A DNA stretch of 64,000 nucleotides from Isoetes taiwanensis (GCA_021234155.1 JAJEKV010000321.1:1-64000), one strand, 5' to 3'. Shown: positions 23,822 through 34,789, numbered from the stretch's first letter. Program-made: numbers and translations. Notes: generated by a model not told the origin, from the sequence alone.

Positions 23822-24166
23822 AAAGTGTATTCCAGAATACACTTTGCCCATCTGGCGAAGAGCAAAGTGTATTCTGGAATACACTTTGCTCACTGGCGAA
23901 GTGCAAAGTGTATTCCGGAATACACTTTGAACTTCGGGTGAAGAGCAAAGTGTATTCCGGAATACACTTTACTCTACGCCTGAAGGACCAAGTGTATTCC
24001 GAAATACACTTTGCTCGTCTCCAGATGGGCAAAGTGTATTCCGGAATACACTTTACACTTTGAAGGGCCGAATACACTTTGCCCCTTCAGGCGAGAGTAA
24101 AAGTGTATTAGAATACACTTTTGCACCTCACGATAAGCAAAGTGTATTCCGGAATACATTTTGCTT
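23822..24166. repeat. Palindromic array 3, between the two divergent E genes
   Basis: About eight palindromes of core GTGTATTCCGGAATACAC, spaced roughly every 40 bp. Spacers such as TTGCCCATCTGGCGAAGAGC are matched by inverted spacers (GTCTCCAGATGGGC) further on. It lies between the minus-strand DUF7869 gene (N-terminus at 23431) and the plus-strand methyltransferase gene (first recognised exon at 24415). This is the place for a two-way promoter. No TATA box is obvious. Confidence 0.9.
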
Positions 24167-24414
24167 GTAGTTTTGAGAACACTTGCTTTTTTCACTAAAA
24201 TAACACACTTTTTAACTGCAACAGACAACTTTTTAAGTTAAAAATTACTCTTTCGAGTCCAATTAAGGCACAAGAAATTGACTTGGAGTGACAACATTTT
24301 AGCTTGTTTTCCTGTCTTTTTCTGGCCTTTAGGGCACAAGATTAGTAAATGTTATTCTGGAATACAAATTTCGTTTGAATTTCTGTCTTAACATGGTTGT
24401 TTTAAAGCGTTCAA

Positions 24415-27333
24415 GTGGCGGGGAAGAAGGAAGCAAAGAGGGCATCAAAGAAATCTCAGAAGCCTAAGCGTCTACACCCTCAGAAGCACACCGCTGACAC
24501 AGATGTGCCCGCTATTTATGAAAACTTTCAAACGCAATGGTACGTGACCAGGGATGCAGATGGAAAATACAGCACACTGACGTTCTTGTACGTCTGTAAA
24601 AGTGCTGGTAACAAAAGGTACGACGACTCCGAGTTTGTTAACCTTGGGACAATAAAAGATGTCTCCGAGGTTGCCGGACAAGGAGGTCAGGTGGGGAGGC
24701 TATCCTTCAAGACCTCCCAAGGCTTCATTGTTGTGGACATCGCATTCTTTAAAATTGTCAGTGTGCAACCAAACCTTTGTACAAATTCTTTTCACACACT
24801 ACAGGACAAAACGAAGCTTTGTGTTCATGTATTAGGCGGGTTTGTTCCAAAGCCAAGCGAGGACTTTCTGTCGGTGAGTCCGAGCAATCGGGATGGAGAA
24901 AGATCACAATCACCACCTTCACGCTAGTTCTTCGTGGAGGTCATCGATAAAGGTTTTGAGGAAGAAGAGGAGGAAGAACCCCGCTTGCCAAAAGAAACTT
25001 AGCGTGCCAAGACAAACCATAGCTTGCTAAAAGAACCAAAGATTTAAAAGTACAGCCACTTTGAAATCACAGAAGTCCCCGAGGAAACCCTCAAAAAACA
25101 AAAGGGGAAAGGAAAAGCTCCGGGGGTTGCAATAAAGGAAAAGAAGGTTGATAAGACCTCTCAAAGAACGGAGGTTATTATTAAGAGAAAAATTTGTACA
25201 AAGGGTAATTTATCTTCCCCGCGGACTAGCATGAGGGCTGCCCCCAAAGAATGAGTCCGCGAAAGGCCGCCTACAAGTTCGAAAAATTTATGCCGCAAAC
25301 CACTTAAGGAACTTGAAGGACGTAATTAGAGCAATCCAAATGCTCATGTCGCCCCAATAGTTGTCCTTTTGTTGACAGGAGCAATGTCAAACCCCGTGAA
25401 TATGACAGAAAACGCAGAAACATACACACACCACGCCTTGGGGAAATCATAGCTTCAAGTCAAGAAGGCATTTGTACAAAGAAAAGAAAACCCCGTGTAC
25501 CTCTCCGCTCAGGCGCAGCTTTCTGTGGTCTCACCGACAAGGGAAGCAAAAATCGCTGCCAACACCCATAATGCCGACGAAAGTACAAATTAAAGATGAG
25601 CTCGGCCGACAAGATCCGATTCATGCACGGGGAGTACATAATTTTAAAGAAAAATATGGAGAAGATTTGAAGAAGCCGGCATATACTGTTAGAACTAAAG
25701 GAAGCGCGGCGCTGCGGGAGTGCTGCCTTAAGTAATGATGAAGCTAATAAACTACGATCTCTCATACCGCATGACAACCGGTTTCAACTAGCCTTCGAGA
25801 CGGCGGGGGTAAGTTTCTTTAGATGATTCGGAATAACCATGCGAGAAACTAACCTTGTTTGTTACCGCGCGGATATGGGACCTACAAAATGAAATTTTTA
25901 CCATGTTCGAGTGGCAGAATTAAAAAGTAAAGGGAAGGTCTCGAAAAGAAGAAAGGTTCGGCGCCTAAGAAGGAAATGACGATCACGATGGCCGAGAGAA
26001 ATGCGGGGGCTTTTACGCACATGGACATACTAGAAAGGCTAACGGAAGGTCGTTGATAAAGAGTTTTACGCTTGAAGAGATGTCCAAGGAACTTCACAAG
26101 TAAGAACGTAACTTTCATTTAAATTTTTCCAGTAGCAAGAAATGTTTTTATAAGCCAAGGTGTATTCGAATACACTTTGGCTTCATAAGTAGTCAATGTG
26201 TATTCCAGAATACACTTTGGCTTACAAGCCAAAGCAAATGTGTATTCCGAATACACTTTTGCTTTTAACGTAAAAAGCAAAAGTGTATTCGAATACACTT
26301 TTCGTCTAAAAGCAAAAGTGTATTCCGAATACACTTTTGCTTCAACGAACGTAGCAGAGGTGTATTCGAATACACTTTGCTTTTTGGCTTGTAAGACAAA
26401 GGGTATTCCAGAATACACCGTTTTTTCTTATTGCTTTCGCTTCCCAGAAAACAATACTCATCTTGTTTAATTGTTCTTGACTTCCCAACCAGGAAAAATG
26501 TTATTACGATTGCCAAACATGTTTAATGGAGTGCTTGAGCGTGGGACACCGGGACGGATGTAAAGAACTCTATCCCATAGCACTTTCGACGGCCGGTGAT
26601 TATCCAATACGCCCAAATTTTGAGGGCTGGCACGCCTTTTTCCTGCTTTTAATGTTTTTCTTTTTGTGATGCCCGCCTAACATCTTTTACTAATAGAGCA
26701 AGAAGAAGAACAAGGACCTACCGAAGGTTTTATGCACCGGTAAGGACCGCCGAGAAGAGAGAACTCTAGCGGATAGGCGATTGTTGATGTTGAGCCGTCC
26801 GAATACGAAGAGGTTTTCCATGTTTGATCAAAATAACTATTATTCTATCGTTCATGGGATTGCACTAAGTTGGCTGGAAGTGTAAAGCCACAAGATTTTA
26901 CATTGGTCATAGCAGGACTAATTTTGGTATGGGTTTAAAAGCCGAAGGATAGCCTTTTGACGATCAGCCATTCAAACACTTTCGAATTTAATGCTTTCGT
27001 CGACGAAATTAAGGTGTTACCACAGCAAAACACCGGGCGTCTTGTTGTGTTCCATTCCAAAGATGCAATCGGACTTGTAGAAGCTACTTTCAAGAACCGC
27101 CGGTTCTCGTGCAAGCCGGTTATGAAAATATGGTCCGGTGAGTCTTCAAATCTCGATTGCGGTTGAAACGTTCTTTCTTTCAAGTTTTGAGTCATTGTTG
27201 CGGTTTTAACTTCGTCATCTTCTATTCGGAATACGTACTTACTATTACGGAATATGATCTTGCAGTACAAAACTAATATCAACTACCATGGTGGAGGACC
27301 GAGGCTGTTGAGCAAGGTCGAGTATCTTCATGT
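24415..27333 (+). pseudogene. E methyltransferase gene, inner copy, N-terminal and middle part
   Basis: An exon starts near 24415, best seen in the outer copy as TTTCAG/TGGCAGGG. It gives a basic stretch (KKEAKRASKKSQKPK), then NFQTQWYVTRDADGKYS, GRLSFKTSQGFIVVDI and CVHVLGGFVPK, which I do not recognise as a named domain. After a lysine-rich linker come EEAK-like and HARGVHNFKEKYGEDLKKP blocks (25450-25700), then a block ending EEMSKELHK near 26095 and an intron with array 4. Beyond it, at 26820-27160, are MFDQNN, a GDCTKL-type block, a damaged DLPYG box (26900-26930) and VVFHSKDA. These belong to the N6A/N4C methyltransferase domain read better in the outer copy. The gene is cut at 27338 by a gypsy element and resumes at 35642. 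Confidence 0.6.
26155..26422. repeat. Palindromic array 4, in an intron of the methyltransferase gene
   Basis: Five to six palindromes with core GTGTATTC..GAATACAC follow the conserved exon end CTTCACAAG/TAAGAAC near 26100. The spacing and spacers differ from arrays 1-3 (AAGCCAAAG and TTTGCTTTT). The outer copy has the same intron array, now split into arrays 5 and 6. Confidence 0.85.
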
Positions 27334-27338
27334 AGCTT

Positions 27339-28350
27339 TGTTGCACTCTGTGCAACATTTGAGCAGAAGTCTTTTTAATCTAATATGTTGTGTGTTTTTG
27401 CAGGCAAGTCATTTTCTAGCATTAATTGGTAGCGCGAGCCACGAAGTTTGCAAGAGGCCTCGGTGTGTTGGAACACCTCTTGGTGTGTTTATGAACACAC
27501 CTTGGCCATGAAGGAGTTATCATGGTGCGAGAATCTTAATAGCGACCAAGATATGAGAAGGTTCACATCAAGGTGCGGGCAAGTGACAGAGTTTAACGTA
27601 GCTAGGTGTGTTGTTTGGATTTGAGAAAACAGGTTTTGGACTTGAGAAAAATATGTAATTTGTTTACATGAAAGGGACAATGTTTACATCATCCCTTTAA
27701 CAGATCTGCGTTATCGGGTTAAACTAAAGAAGATGAGTGCATGGGCAGTTGGTTAGAGTGAGCAAATTCCATTTGATAATCATGACACATCAAGTACATT
27801 ATATCTACAGTGAAGAAAATGCAGTTGTGATAGTCATACATTCATGATGCTTAGCCTTATTGTTGCCCTACAGATATATATCGAAAGTTATTTACAGCTT
27901 GAACCCGCAAGGTCCGTAGAGTTGGAGAAGACTTCGAAGTTTGGGAAAGAAGTTTTCATTTTCAATGGTCTCATGGTTACTATGGTTGAATGACCATTGA
28001 AATAAAACGAAATATGAAAATAAAATTTTGATGTCTTTGCAAAGAACGTAGTGTCTCATTGCTACAAGAATTGCTACAGGTAAATGTCCGGGTTCTAGAT
28101 CTCGCTACAAGACGAAATTGAAGTAGAAACTTTCTAAATCTATCAACCAGAATGCCGATGAAGTGCCGGACCGATTGAAACGAAGGGGAGAATATTAGAA
28201 GCAGAGGCTGGCAGAAAAATGTCCGGTTCAGCAGGCTAGAGGTAGCGATCCGGTAAACTCAAGACTATTTGAATTTATGAAGAGAGACAATCAAGAATCC
28301 ATCTGGCTAGTCTAGGTGTTGTACTCGTGTACATACTTTCGAGTGCAACA
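27339..28350 (+). repeat. LTR 1 of the gypsy element
   Basis: 1012 bp, TGTTGCACTC..GAGTGCAACA, matching LTR 2 (33725-34732, 1008 bp) along its length. Many differences are single bases beside CAG or CTG, for example ACAAGAATTG here against ACAGTAATTG in LTR 2. Confidence 0.9.
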
Positions 28351-28354
28351 TCTT

Positions 28355-28372
28355 TGGAGGTCCCACCGAGAT
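28355..28372 (+). promoter_or_regulatory. Primer binding site, tRNA-Gln type
   Basis: TGGAGGTCCCACCGAGAT begins four bases after LTR 1. Its complement ends ..CGGTGGGACCTCCA, the pattern I recall for the 3' end of plant tRNA-Gln with U before CCA. A second site with one change (TGGAGGTCCTACCGAGAT) is at 34737-34754. Confidence 0.6.
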
Positions 28373-28402
28373 CCATTGGGATTCATTCTCGCATACAATA
28401 TG

Positions 28403-29043
28403 CCACCCAAAAAGTTCAGATTGATGATAAACAAGAGGGTGGGCTGCCTGGCATCACGGAGGAGACGACCATTACCTCGATTAATGCTTCTCTTCCTCCT
28501 CCTTACCAGGATAGAAGTCACTATGCAGTACCAACTCCCACCTTTGATGGAGCAGGAAACCCTCGGGGAGTTCCTCGGGCAACCCTTTTGAGGATTATTA
28601 TGAAGAGTATGGGAAGAAAAAAAAGGTACTAGACAACAAGTTCTAAAATTGGCATTGAAAAGGGAAGCAAAGGCTTGGTTGCTCTATCAAGAAAGCCTAG
28701 GAATAAAGACTGGGAAGAATTGACAGCTTTCTTTGACAGGTTTGGTGGAGGTGTTACACAAAGGTGGATTGCCGGGGAGTTGCACACTATGCAAATTAGG
28801 GAGAGGAGAGAACATACATTCTTATGTTGAGAGGTTTAACCTCTACCTTCTCAAGTGCAAACAGCATGACGTAGAAACACCAAATTTCCATATGATACAT
28901 GCCTTTGTAAATGGGTTGAAGCCACAGCCTAAATTGCACAGGAAAATGAGTAAAATACAAGCACTAGGGGGGATAAATTCTATACATGCAGTCGGGATAA
29001 TCCCAAAGCAAAGACAGACATGCATCTTTGCTGAAAAATTCTT
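28403..29043 (+). pseudogene. Gypsy gag, N-terminal part
   Basis: The frame starts near MPPKK at 28403 and shifts several times. It includes PTPTFDGAGNPRGV, KREAKAWLLYQESL, FFDRFGGGV and NIHSYVERFNLYLLKCKQHDVETPNFHMIHAF..GLKPQPKLHRKM (28810-28945). The last block has the usual shape of the retrotransposon gag (capsid) domain. The reading ends near 29043, where the sequence turns to the other strand. A second copy is at 34790-35410. Confidence 0.75.
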
Positions 29044-29803
29044 GTGAGGGACTCTTCTTCTTCGGCAGTAGTGTTCATCCCTATGCTCAAAGTCCTTACT
29101 TCTTGCTTCTTAGTAATTTGGACTGTTTTTAAATCTACTTCCTCCCCGGTGTCAATTATCAAAATAGGGTGCATTTGTTCTAATTCCCGTTCATCCATGT
29201 CATCCTCTTCTGCAGCACCTTCGCTCAAATGATCCAACAATGCTTGTTTGCAAAGACGGTCAGCATCCATGTTCCGCCCTCTAGGTACATGGCTTATATT
29301 CCAATCTACAAAAGTTTGCGAAGCTTTCGAGCTCTTTGATGATACGCTATCATATCGGGATGTCTCTCTCGGTACTCACCTTCCACTTGCTTTGCATACT
29401 AACATAGAATCCCCATATATTGACAAATCGTGATGCCAAGCTCCTTGGTCGCTATCGAGCCCCATAACTAGGGGCCTCATACCGGGTTTGCGTTTGAGGT
29501 GATTCCTTGTACCGTTTTGCTTCCAATTTACAGCACATTCCCTTCGCCATCCTTAAGCACCATCCCTCGCGCACGGCCACTCCCGGTGAAGTTTAGATAC
29601 TCGCCATCAAACCAAAAGGAGACCCTTGGCCGGATTAATTTTCGCGTAGTGTTCTCAACGCCTATTGTCACTGGATGTTGTGATCGCAGACCATTCTTTT
29701 GTAGGAATTCACGACTGCACTTTTCTTTTCCATATGCCTCAGACATTAGTGATAGGTGATAGACCCCTTGACCATATGATTCCAGTATTTCTTCCATACC
29801 CAC
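29044..29803 (-). pseudogene. Extra RNase H domain on the minus strand of the gypsy element
   Basis: Minus-strand frames hold the four acidic positions of an RNase H of the RVT_3 (bacterial/archaeal-like) type. They are WFDGEYLNF (about 29613-29590), an EYEAL-type box (near 29465, slightly damaged), YGDSMLV (near 29415) and NMDADRLCKQAL (near 29275). The frame breaks between them. The normal gypsy RNase H is separate, after RT on the plus strand (31960-32270). Tat-lineage elements are known to carry two RNase H domains, usually with the extra one between the first RNase H and integrase. Here it follows the protease and would precede RT. Confidence 0.65.
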
Positions 29804-29821
29804 AAAGTTAGTGTGTCCCTG

Positions 29822-30415
29822 TTATTTTTCTGCTGCATGTCCATGCGCCAATATCTCAACCCTTTTTGTTCCATCGGAAATTGAGCAGGTTCCCATTTTC
29901 CAAATGGGTCTAGCATCGACTGTTTTCATCCATTTTCTTCCCAATAACAGATCATACAAGTCTTCCTCTCCTCCCTCAAACGCCACCACTATAAAATCTA
30001 CATGTGCTGCAATTCCTTCAACTCTCACTTCACAATTTGAAATGATTCCCAAAGGCTTAATTCTACCATTTGCAAACGTCTTAAGCATGCATTTTGACGA
30101 TGTGTCAATGGTCAGGCCTAGTCTTTTCATCACATGATAAGGCATTATGCTTAACCCTGACCCTCCATCCACAACTACATGGGTTAGATGCTTATTTGCA
30201 ACCTCGGCTGAACATTTCAACACTCCTGGATCATCATCAGCCCTTGGCAATACCAAATGCGCACTCGCAAGATCTCCGAGCTGTTCCTTTTCTCCGAGAG
30301 ATGCTCGCAGCAACTGGTCTCTATAGGATGGTGCTACTCTTAATAATGTTGCCAGATCCACTGTCACCTTTGAATTTTTTAGCAATAGCTCCAACTCATT
30401 ATGATGAGTCACCAT
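29822..30415 (-). pseudogene. Gypsy aspartic protease on the minus strand
   Basis: A continuous 197-codon minus-strand frame. HVVVDGGSGLSIMP (about 30185-30140) holds the retropepsin active-site motif D-G-G/S, and LLLGRKWM (near 29960) matches the conserved hydrophobic-G-R/D-W block near the protease end. It belongs to the same inverted block as the zinc knuckle to its right and the extra RNase H to its left. Confidence 0.8.
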
Positions 30416-30599
30416 TGGTTTCGGTTCTTAGGTGGTGGAGGGCGTGGATTGGTTCCACACTCGTGAGTAACCTTGCCATGTTCACCGCCACTATTTGTTG
30501 CTTATGTCTAGTCGCCTTGCCAAAATTCCCTCCTCGCCCCGGAGATTGCATCTATAAAATATGAACCACCCTCTCAGTTGCTTTCCTTTGATGTTTTGT

Positions 30600-31035
30600 G
30601 CCTCTTGTTTTGTTATGTATTCCCCTGATCCGGCATCTATCTTCCTTGTGTCCAACTTCCTTGCAAAAATAATGCACCGGGCATTCTTTTCCAAAATGCC
30701 CTCTTTTACTACATTTGGGGCAACCTCCTCCACCAAAGACATGCTCTCTCGGGTGCCCTATTCTCTCACAAAAGGAGCATGGTTTGGACTTGCCTCACCG
30801 GTGGTTGAGGGAGGTGGTTGTGTCAGCATTCTTTCAGCCAATTGTTTGGACACTTCCATGAGACTCATCATGCTTGCCTCTAATTTACTTGTCACTTTGG
30901 CTACCTCATTCTTAACTTCATCTTCTATCTTAGTTCTCTTTCCGACTGCATAACAATGTTCAACTTCCTTGTCTGCACTAAGTTCATCTACATCTTCTTC
31001 TATGGCATATATCACGCGTGCCACTTCTATTGGCG
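30600..31035 (-). pseudogene. Gypsy gag C-terminal part with CCHC zinc knuckle, minus strand
   Basis: Minus strand: an acidic and helical stretch (VIYAIEEDVDELSADKEVEH, then KLEASMMSLMEVSKQLAERM) followed by the knuckle CPKCSKRGHFGKEC (about 30722-30681). The knuckle has exact C-x2-C-x4-H-x4-C spacing. A second partial C..GH motif follows. This should follow the gag start at 28403-29043 but lies on the other strand. Confidence 0.75.
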
Positions 31036-32270
31036 AATTCCATATTGAGCTAAAACATGGGAGTAAGCCTATCGTCCAAAGGCTTAGGAGAATTAACCCA
31101 GTATTGGAGCCGCTGATTAAGATTGAGATTGACAAAATGTTGGAGGCGGGTCGATCGGGCATATTGATAATCGAATGGGTGTCATGCATAGTTCCAGTGA
31201 GGAAGAAGAATAAAAGGCTAAGAATTTGCGTAGACTATCAAGAGTTGAATAAAGCAACCAAAAAAGAGTTTTATCCGTTACCATTTTTGGAGGAGGTATC
31301 AGATGAGAAAGGTGAAGTGAAAAAGTATTCATTTCTGGACGGTTTTTCCAGTTTTAATCAGATAGCGGTAAGGCAAGAAGATCAGCCTAAAACTTCATTC
31401 ATCACGCCATGGGGTACTTTTGCAATGGTTATGCCGTTTGGATTAATGAATGCACCGTCTGTTTTTCAGAAAACAATGGATAAAGTATTTGAAGCAATGC
31501 CTAGAGAAAAGTTCAGGGTGTTTTTGGATGATTTGTGCCTAGGGACATCAAGGGAGCAGCACGTTAAATTTGTGCACACTGTTTTGGAGCTTTGTCAAGC
31601 AGGGAATGTATGCCTAAACCCGAGAAAATGTGTGTTCAATGTAGATGCAGGGGTGCTCCTTGGTCACAAGGTGTCAATTAAGGGAGTGCAGGCTGATCAA
31701 AACAAGGTGGACTTAATCAAAGCATTGCCAGCTCCGAGGAATCTCAAGGAGGTAAAGAAATTGGTGGGTATGATGAGCTTCTTAAGAATTCATGTGCCAA
31801 ACTTTTCTCACATAGTGTCACCTATTACAAAACTAACTCGGGTGGGTGCTGTGTCCAAAGCTAAGAGTAAATACATGAAGGTTTCATGGGATGATGCATG
31901 TCAGAAAGCATTTGAGACTATAATGACCAATTTGAGTGTTGCAACCTTTCTGGAGAGGCCAGACTACATGAAACCCTTTGAAGCATACATAACTGTAACG
32001 GCAAGAGCTGTAGGGTTGGTCTTGATGCAAGATAAGAAACTGATTAAGTTTGCTGGAAAGCAATGGAGCATTGCAGAAGCAAGATATCCTACAAGTGAGA
32101 AGTATGCGGCTGCTCTTATTTATCTCGTGGATAAACAGGGATATCTCTTCCTCCATCAGCATGTTTCTGTGTATATGAAGCACAACCCCATGAAATTTCT
32201 TATGGGCAAAGGCGCAGAAGAAAGGATAAATTGTGCAATTGGGCTGCTAAGTTGTCAATGTTTGATTTGA
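31036..32270 (+). pseudogene. Gypsy reverse transcriptase and RNase H
   Basis: An open frame from about 31036 to 32270. RT blocks: LRRINPVLEPLIKIEIDKML, VPVRKKNKRLRICVDYQELNK, YPLPFLEEV, YSFLDGFSSFNQI, KTSFITPWGTFAMVMPFGLMNAPS, VFLDDL at 31518-31535 (F-L-D-D in place of Y-x-D-D), then LGHKVSIKGVQADQNKVDLI. The RNase H of gypsy type follows: PFEAYITVTARAVGLVLMQ, ARYPTSEKYAAALIYLVDK, MKHNPMKFL. The frame stops at 32270, in place of the expected read-through to integrase. Few copy-type errors are visible here. Confidence 0.85.
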
Positions 32271-32468
32271 AAAATTGAAGCCGCATTACAATAAGCAAAG
32301 GAACCTAAGCCTATCTTCCATATCGTTTTTATAACCATGATTTTTGCCTTTGAAGGGGACGATGAAAATGTGAACGAAAAAGAATATGCAGGTCAGTCGT
32401 GGGAGAGCTTGTTCATTAAGTTTGAGGAATCATGGATGAAACCAATTGTAGACTATCTAATATATTAG

Positions 32469-33681
32469 TTGGTGCCAAAGGATCTCACTAAGGAGAGTGC
32501 AAGAAGATTTAAGGAAAATTGCCTTAAATATGTGATGGTTGGTGATGTGCTGTGCTATAAGGACAGGTCAGGCCTATACCTTAGATGTTTGGATGAAGTT
32601 GAACAAGGAATGGTCATAGAAGAATGTCATGCTGGAACATGTGGAGGTCACTACTCAAGTAAAGCGACAGTGAGGAAGATACTAAGGGGAGGATATTATT
32701 GGCCAACAATGCACAAAGACTGTTATAACAAAGTACTTAGATGCCATCAGTGTCAGGTGCATGGAGCTAAGGTTTTGATTCCTGGGCCACTTAATCCAAT
32801 AGTGACTCGTGACCATTTCAAACTTAAACCTTCGGATTATGTTGGCGGAATAGATCCAGATCTTAAGGCAACATCATTATATCCCGGTGTACACCGATCT
32901 TTTCACCAAGTGGGTAGAAGCAGAGTGACCCTGAGAAGCCCACGGCCAAAAACAACAACAAAATTCCTTTTGGAAAACATATGTAGTAGGTTTGGAGTAC
33001 CATACAAATTGTTGACCCGGACAAAGGGCAGATCATTTCATAAATGATGTGGTGGCTTTGTGTAAGGCTATGAAAATCGGACATACAAAGAAGCAGTTCT
33101 TACTACCCACAAAGGCTTGGGGCGGTGAATCTAGTAACAAGGTGTTGAAGAATATATTGAAGAAGACTGTAAGTCTGCATAAACGAGATTGGCATGAGAA
33201 ACTCCCACATGCACTTTGGGTATACAGATTGACCACTAAATATAGCTCAGGCTTCATGCCATTTGAGTTGACATATGGTGTGGAAGCTCATATGCCTATA
33301 CACTTGGAGATTCCAGTGATGCAAATCATGTGCGAGGTCATAGAAACAGATAAAGAAGCATACCAACACAGGCTGGAAATGCTTCTTAAATTAGACGAGA
33401 CAAGAGCTGATGCATTGAGTCATATGCTGATAAGCAAAAAAAAGATGCAGAATAACTTTAAGAAAAAGTATGGTCAGGCAAAAGGTTTTGAACCAGGTGA
33501 TTTGGTGCTAAAGTGGGACAAAGCTCATGAAGATAAGGCGCCAAAATTTGCTGCATTGTGGGAAGGACCTTATTTTATGAAAGGAAAAGCTGGAATAAAT
33601 TCATATGTGCTGACAGATGGCAACTTAAGGGAGCTGCCAAATCCAATCAATGTGCTTCATCTCAAAAGATATTGGCCTTAA
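32469..33681 (+). pseudogene. Gypsy integrase
   Basis: The zinc-binding N-terminus is intact in form: ECHAGTCGGHYSSKAT..GGYYWPTM..CYNKVLRCHQCQ (32625-32755). The catalytic core (32800-33130) is badly worn: the first D region is not readable, and a TRTKGRSFHK stretch replaces the D-N-G-x-x-F block with a stop and frame change near 33047. The C-terminal part reads well: SSNKVLKNILKKTV, PHALWVYRLTTKYSSGFMPFELTYG, KKYGQAKGFEPGDLVLKW, LWEGPYFM, NVLHLKRYWP to the stop at 33681. LTR 2 starts 44 bases later. Confidence 0.8.
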
Positions 33682-33724
33682 GGGGCTGAAGGGACCAGCC
33701 CAACCCTTTGTTTGGGCAAAGAAA

Positions 33725-34732
33725 TGTTGCACCCCTCATTGCAACATTTGAGCAGAAGTCTTTTTAATCTAATATGTTGTGTGTTTTTGCAGGTAAGTCA
33801 TTTTCTAGCATTAATTGGTAGCAGAGCCACGAGTTTGCAAGAGGGCCTGGTGTGTTGGAACACCTCTTGGTGTGTTTATGAACACACCTTGGCCATGAAG
33901 GAGTTATCATGGTGCAGAATCTTAATAGCAGCCAAGATATGAGAAGGTTCACATCAAGGTGCAGGCAAAGTGCGAGAGTTTCGTGTAGCTAGGTGTGTTG
34001 TTTGGATTTGAGAAAACAGGTTTTGGACTTGAGAAAATATGTAATTTGTTTACATCAGAAGGGACAATGTTTACATCATCCCTTTAACAGGATCTGCGTT
34101 ATCAGGTTAAACTAAAGAAGATGAGTGCATGGGCAGTTGGTTAGAGTGAGCAAATTCCATTTGATAATCATGACACATCAAGTACATTACATTTACAGTG
34201 AAGAAAATGCAGTTGTGATACTCATACATTCATGATGCTTAGCCTTATTGTTGCCCTACAGATATATCTGAGTTATTTACAACTTGAACCTGCAAGGTCT
34301 GTAGTTGGAGAAGACTCGAAGTTTGGGAAAGAAGTTTTCATTTTCAATGGTCTCATGGTTACTATGGTTGAATGACCATTGAAATAAAACGAAATATGAA
34401 AATAAAATTTTGGATGTCTTGCTACAGTAACGAGTGTCTCATTGCTACAGTAATTGCTACAGTAAATGTCCGGTTCTAGATCTCGCGCGCATCAGAAATT
34501 CGAAGTAGAAACTTTCTAAATCTATCAACCGAATGCTGATGAAGTGCCGGACCGATTGGAAACGAAGGGGGAGAATATTAGAAGCAGAGGCGGCAGAAAA
34601 ATGTCCAGTTCCCGGCAGCTAGAGGTAGCGATCTGGTAAACTCAAGACTATTTGAATTTATGAAGAGGGACAATCAAGAATCCATCTGCTAGTCTAGGTG
34701 TTGTACTCAGGTACATACTTTCGAGTGCAACA
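33725..34732 (+). repeat. LTR 2 of the gypsy element
   Basis: 1008 bp, TGTTGCACCC..GAGTGCAACA, preceded by a purine-rich GGGCAAAGAAA. It is followed by a primer site and gag, so it acts as a shared middle LTR of a tandem structure. Confidence 0.9.
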
Positions 34733-34789
34733 TCTTTGGAGGTCCTACCGAGATCCATTGGGATCTCGTGATACGCATGTACAATATGC

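Noticed and set aside
23822-24166. Regularly spaced palindromes resembling a CRISPR array
   Set aside because: Spacers are not unique but inverted copies of each other, there are no cas genes, and the setting is a plant transposon.
33725-34732. LTR 2 of the gypsy element as a separate solo LTR insertion
   Set aside because: It is flanked directly by integrase with a purine tract on one side and a primer site with gag on the other, and there is no target duplication around it.
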